DNA of 7,613 bases from Selenomonadaceae bacterium (GTDB lineage Bacteria; Bacillota; Negativicutes; Selenomonadales; Selenomonadaceae). The notes below the pieces were generated by a model, which was given only the letters and a program-made list of their open reading frames with translations, was not told where the DNA came from and ran no database searches. Below are positions 5,228 to 7,613 of this stretch, one piece after another. The position numbers and the translations under genes were made by a program. The stretch is taken from positions 1-7,613 of the forward strand of contig JAFTEG010000011.1 of NCBI GenBank assembly GCA_017453765.1, written 5' to 3'. Positions within the stretch are counted from its first letter, which is position 1. The number at the start of each line of letters is the position of its first letter.

Positions 5228-5884
5228 GTGATAGTTTATACAACAAAAGGCGGCAAATATTTTTCAATCGCCGAAAGTTTTAAAGCGGACGCGACGAATC
5301 TGCGCGGCGTTTACATAAATCTTACGAATCGCTGTAATAATGACTGCGCCTTCTGCCTGCGTGACAAAAAAGTTATGACGGCTGAAAAAAGTTTGTGGCT
5401 GGAGCGTGAACCTTCTGCGGACGAAGTTAAAGCCGAATTGGACGCCGTACCCTTCGACTTCGTGAGTGAAGTTGTATTCTGCGGTTTCGGCGAACCTACC
5501 ATAAGGCTTGACGTGTTGACTGAACTTTTGCGCTACGTCAAGGCGACGCACCCTGAAATTTCAACGCGCCTTAATACAAACGGTCTCGGCAACCTTGAAC
5601 ACGGACGCGACATTTCGGCGGAATTTAAAAATATTTTGGACGTGGCGTCAATCAGCTTAAACGCGGCGACTGCTGAAAGGTACCTGCAAATTACGCGGTC
5701 AAAATTCGGCTTTCAGGCTTACGCGGCAATGTTCGATTTCGCGGAGAAAATGAAAGCTGTCGTGCCGCACGTTGTAATGACGATTGTCGATAAAGTCACG
5801 CCGCCCGATGAAATTGAACAGTGCAAAAAAATCTGCGCGGCGCACTATTTAACCTTACGCATTCGCCCTTACGAAGCTAATTAA
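5228..5884 (+). CDS. TatD-associated-type radical SAM protein
   Basis: This is a compact 218-residue radical SAM enzyme. The cluster motif CxxxCxxC is at C36, C40 and C43 (TNRCNNDCAFCLR) and should hold a 4Fe-4S centre that splits S-adenosylmethionine. GFGEPT (86-91) matches the SAM-binding GGEP motif, and RLNTNG (114-119) and SISLNA (141-146) match later strands of the partial barrel. The N-terminus (VYINLTNRCNNDC) and small size resemble the family described as radical SAM protein, TatD family-associated (TIGR04038 type), whose substrate is not known to me. No second cysteine cluster for an auxiliary iron-sulfur centre is visible. The start is GTG at 5228, seven bases after AAGGAG (5215-5220). 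No tatD gene is in the window. A strong terminator closes the gene, which follows mgtC by 69 bp. Confidence 0.87.
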   Translation: MIVYTTKGGKYFSIAESFKADATNLRGVYINLTNRCNNDCAFCLRDKKVMTAEKSLWLEREPSADEVKAELDAVPFDFVSEVVFCGFGEPTIRLDVLTELLRYVKATHPEISTRLNTNGLGNLEHGRDISAEFKNILDVASISLNAATAERYLQITRSKFGFQAYAAMFDFAEKMKAVVPHVVMTIVDKVTPPDEIEQCKKICAAHYLTLRIRPYEAN

Positions 5885-5920
5885 AAAAATCGGATTGAAT
5901 GTTCAGTCCGAATTTTTTTT
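5883..5920 (+). terminator. Rho-independent terminator after the radical SAM gene
   Basis: TCGGATTGAA (5890-5899) pairs with TTCAGTCCGA (5902-5911) through ten positions, including one G:U. The innermost pairs must open to give a workable loop. A run of eight T follows (5913-5920). The A-run at 5883-5889 can extend the stem. The stop codon (5882-5884) abuts the structure. Confidence 0.9.
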
Positions 5921-5940
5921 GCGCCCTTTCATACGGCGTA

Positions 5941-5976
5941 AACTTGATAACTTCATTAAACTTGCTAACTTCATTA
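5941..5976. repeat. 18-bp direct repeat upstream of the glycosyltransferase gene
   Basis: AACTTGATAACTTCATTA (5941-5958) is followed directly by AACTTGCTAACTTCATTA (5959-5976), 17 of 18 bases identical. The second copy contains the candidate -35 hexamer (5962-5967). It could be a tandem binding site for a regulator or merely a recent duplication. Confidence 0.85.
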
Positions 5977-5990
5977 AAGCCGTTTAAAAT
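5962..5990 (+). promoter_or_regulatory. Candidate promoter of the glycosyltransferase gene
   Basis: TTGCTA (5962-5967, four of six consensus bases) and TAAAAT (5985-5990, five of six) are spaced 17 bp apart. Transcription would start near 5997, shortly before the AGGAGG ribosome site. It follows a terminator, so a promoter is expected here. Confidence 0.6.
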
Positions 5991-6023
5991 ATCGGCGTAA
6001 AAATTTTAGCAGGAGGTTAAAAT

Positions 6024-7208
6024 TTGATAAACTGCGACGGACTTTACAATAAAGATTACTTCGGCAACCAGCTTTATGAAAATCATTTTTATGATAAAAA
6101 ATTACATTTCAGAATCATTGAAAACGCTACGATTCTGCCGCACAAAGCATTAAGCGGCGATTGGAATTGGGGTTTCGGAGGGATAGTTGACGAAAAAAAT
6201 AATTACATAAAAAGCAGTTTTTTAAAGAGTAATGTGGGCGGGGCTTATACACCAAACGAAGATATTGCCTATTCGCCGGAAACGGTTATTTATCTCGGAA
6301 TGTTTTTTTATGTTTGGGGACATTGTATCACCGATAATTTGAAACGCATTTGGTTTTTGCAAAGTGACGTTTATAAAAAATATTTAAAGAAATATCCGCT
6401 TGTCTGTCTCCCCATGAAGGGGGGGGTGGAGCCTAACTTTTTGAAGGTACTTCAAATTTTGGACGTTGACACATCTCAACTTCGCCAAATTTTAAGACCG
6501 ACAAAATTTCAAAATATAATTTTGCCGGACGAATCCTTTTTTTGTGATTCTGAATCAGAAACAATATTTTTTACTGCTGAGTACCGTGAAACCATTGAAC
6601 GCATAAGAAATTACGCGCAGAAAAATTTCATGCCGCTTGAGGATAAGAAATATTATTTTTTTCATGGCATACATCAAATTGGCGAAGAGAGATTGGCTAA
6701 ATATTTTGAGTCGAAGGGCTACAAAATTATTTTACCCGGCAAACTTGACCTTGAAACTGAATTAAATATTTTGGCGAACTGTGAAAGTTTTGCGTCGACT
6801 ATTGGTTCTTGCGCGCACAATATGATTTTTATTAAAGAAAATTCGCAAGTGATATTTATACCGCGTTCGTGCTACTTGACAGCTTGCCAAAATGCCTTGA
6901 ACAATCTGTGCGATATGGAGATAACTTACATTGATTCGACGCTTTCACTTTTTCAACCGAGAAACGGCGGACCTTTTTGCTACATAATAAGTGACCGGCT
7001 GAAAAATTTTTTCGGCGATGAATATACAGGCGAATACAGCGACGAAGATTTTGTAACCTTTTTGAATTACGTGAAATATTCACTGACCAAAAAAAAGAAA
7101 ATGCCGGAAGAAACACAAAAATACTATGAGCCGATTCTGCCGGATTTCAAAGCTCAACTTAAATCACGTACCGATTTACTTGAAAAATTCGGCGTGACAT
7201 TAAAATAA
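6024..7208 (+). CDS. Glycosyltransferase family 61-type protein (DUF563-like)
   Basis: The protein probably transfers a sugar onto a surface glycan or other cell-envelope polymer; acceptor and donor cannot be told from sequence. Of 394 residues, the most family-like parts are the central GHCITDNLKRIW (99-110), resembling the H-x-x-x-D-x-L core of GT61/DUF563 proteins, and the C-terminal nucleotide-sugar-site-like segment E254-SFASTIGSCAHNMIFI (to 270) followed by VIFIPR (276-281). No signal peptide or membrane segment is evident, suggesting a cytoplasmic enzyme. The start is TTG at 6024, seven bases after a perfect AGGAGG (6011-6016). The gene is visibly richer in A and T than ruvB or prfC (many AAA, ATT and TTT codons). 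It stands alone rather than in a glycan cluster, which suggests acquisition by transfer. An in-frame G8 tract (6419-6426) could make it phase variable. prfC follows 38 bp later. Confidence 0.75.
   Translation: MINCDGLYNKDYFGNQLYENHFYDKKLHFRIIENATILPHKALSGDWNWGFGGIVDEKNNYIKSSFLKSNVGGAYTPNEDIAYSPETVIYLGMFFYVWGHCITDNLKRIWFLQSDVYKKYLKKYPLVCLPMKGGVEPNFLKVLQILDVDTSQLRQILRPTKFQNIILPDESFFCDSESETIFFTAEYRETIERIRNYAQKNFMPLEDKKYYFFHGIHQIGEERLAKYFESKGYKIILPGKLDLETELNILANCESFASTIGSCAHNMIFIKENSQVIFIPRSCYLTACQNALNNLCDMEITYIDSTLSLFQPRNGGPFCYIISDRLKNFFGDEYTGEYSDEDFVTFLNYVKYSLTKKKKMPEETQKYYEPILPDFKAQLKSRTDLLEKFGVTLK
6419..6426 (+). repeat. G8 homopolymer inside the glycosyltransferase coding region
   Basis: Eight consecutive G encode the end of K132, then G133 and G134 and the first base of V135. 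Gain or loss of one G would shift the frame in the first third of the protein. In a gene of this AT-richness such a run is conspicuous. At this length the gene is in frame. Confidence 0.95.
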
Positions 7209-7236
7209 TTTTACGGTAACATTAAAATAAATACGA
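7195..7236 (+). repeat. Tandem echo of the glycosyltransferase 3' end
   Basis: GTGACATTAAAATAA (7195-7209), which includes the last codons and the TAA stop (7206-7208), recurs as GTAACATTAAAATAA (7217-7231), 14 of 15 bases identical, period 22. Both copies end with a similar TACG (7213-7216 and 7232-7235). Each copy contains TAAAAT, but I see no well-spaced -35 partner for either. Confidence 0.75.
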
Positions 7237-7246
7237 GGTGAAATTT

Positions 7247-7613
7247 TTGACACTTACTGAAGAAATTGCCAAGCGTCGAACCTTCGCGATAATTTCGCAC
7301 CCCGACGCAGGTAAAACCACATTGACAGAAAAACTTTTGCTTTACGGCGGCGCGATACACCTTGCCGGCTCGATAAAGTCACGCAAGGCGCAACGTCACG
7401 CTGTTTCGGACTGGATGGAAATTGAAAAGCAACGCGGCATTTCCGTGACAAGTTCCGTGTTGCAATTCGACTACGCCGGTTACCGCATAAATATTTTGGA
7501 TACGCCAGGTCACCAAGATTTTTCCGAAGACACTTACCGCACGCTGATGGCGGTTGACAGCGCGGTTATGGTTTTGGACGCGGCTAAAGGCGTCGAGGCG
7601 CAGACTAAAAAGC
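7247..7613 (+). CDS. prfC: Peptide chain release factor 3 (partial, N-terminal 122 residues)
   Basis: RF3 is a translational GTPase that recycles RF1 and RF2 from the ribosome after peptide release. The visible N-terminus covers most of the G domain: G1 SHPDAGKTT (17-25), G2/switch [10 protein letters not shown] (62-70) and G3 DTPGHQDF (85-92), followed by [16 protein letters not shown] (102-117). The [14 protein letters not shown] stretch (57-70) is characteristic of RF3 and separates it from EF-G, LepA and TypA. The start is TTG at 7247, six bases after GAGGTG (7235-7240). It opens 38 bp after the glycosyltransferase stop with no terminator between, so it may share that transcript. The gene runs off the window end with no stop. 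Confidence 0.95.
   Translation, partial: MTLTEEIAKRRTFAIISHPDAGKTTLTEKLLLYGGAIHLAGSIKSRKAQRHAVSDWMEIEKQRGISVTSSVLQFDYAGYRINILDTPGHQDFSEDTYRTLMAVDSAVMVLDAAKGVEAQTKK

Noticed and set aside
6410..6426. CTCCCC/GGGG hairpin inside the glycosyltransferase gene as a terminator
   Set aside because: The stem is very short, there is no T-run after it, and it is inside an intact reading frame.
7254..7451. Minus-strand ORF opposite prfC
   Set aside because: It is antisense to an unmistakable RF3 G domain and has no independent support.

Overview
The window is ordinary bacterial chromosome: eight protein genes, one tRNA and no mobile element. The gene set (RuvB, an S11 D,D-carboxypeptidase, RNase HI, a secreted glucosaminidase, MgtC/SapB with an ACT-like tail, a TatD-associated-type radical SAM protein, a GT61-type glycosyltransferase, release factor 3), strong AGGAGG-type ribosome sites and frequent TTG starts suggest an anaerobic Bacillota. 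A Negativicutes (Selenomonadales-like) host is my best guess. That placement is inference from gene style, not from a marker search.

Layout. 1-83 is a heptamer repeat leader for ruvB (84-1118, +). A two-way terminator (1146-1198) separates ruvB from the convergent minus-strand pair rnhA (3055-2492) and dac (2477-1230), which lie 14 bp apart and probably form one transcript. Upstream of these on the same strand is tRNA-Ala(CGC) (3283-3208) with a near-consensus promoter. From about 3450 everything reads rightward: a consensus promoter and a secreted glucosaminidase (3545-4312), MgtC/SapB (4493-5158), a radical SAM protein (5228-5884) with a clear terminator, then a promoter, an AT-rich GT61-type glycosyltransferase (6024-7208), and the first 122 codons of prfC (7247 to the window end).

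How the genes relate. Two proteins act on peptidoglycan (dac and the glucosaminidase). One is likely to modify surface glycans (GT61-type). RuvB and RNase HI handle DNA branch and hybrid structures. MgtC is a membrane stress protein, and prfC and the tRNA serve translation. No multi-gene pathway is evident.

The unusual content lies between the genes. Five repeat islands are present. Four are built from 7-bp units (1-70, 3058-3120, 3334-3394, 5157-5213) and one from GATCGAT-rich 31-bp and 23-bp units (4304-4474). Four of the five have a bipartite plan, with tandem units in one orientation followed by units in the opposite orientation. Three of the heptamer islands also meet the canonical G-quadruplex pattern. 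Separately, several genes carry a short tandem 'echo' of their own last codons and stop just downstream. Other points of interest are a QLLLF sliding-clamp-type motif at the RNase HI C-terminus and a G8 tract inside the glycosyltransferase gene.
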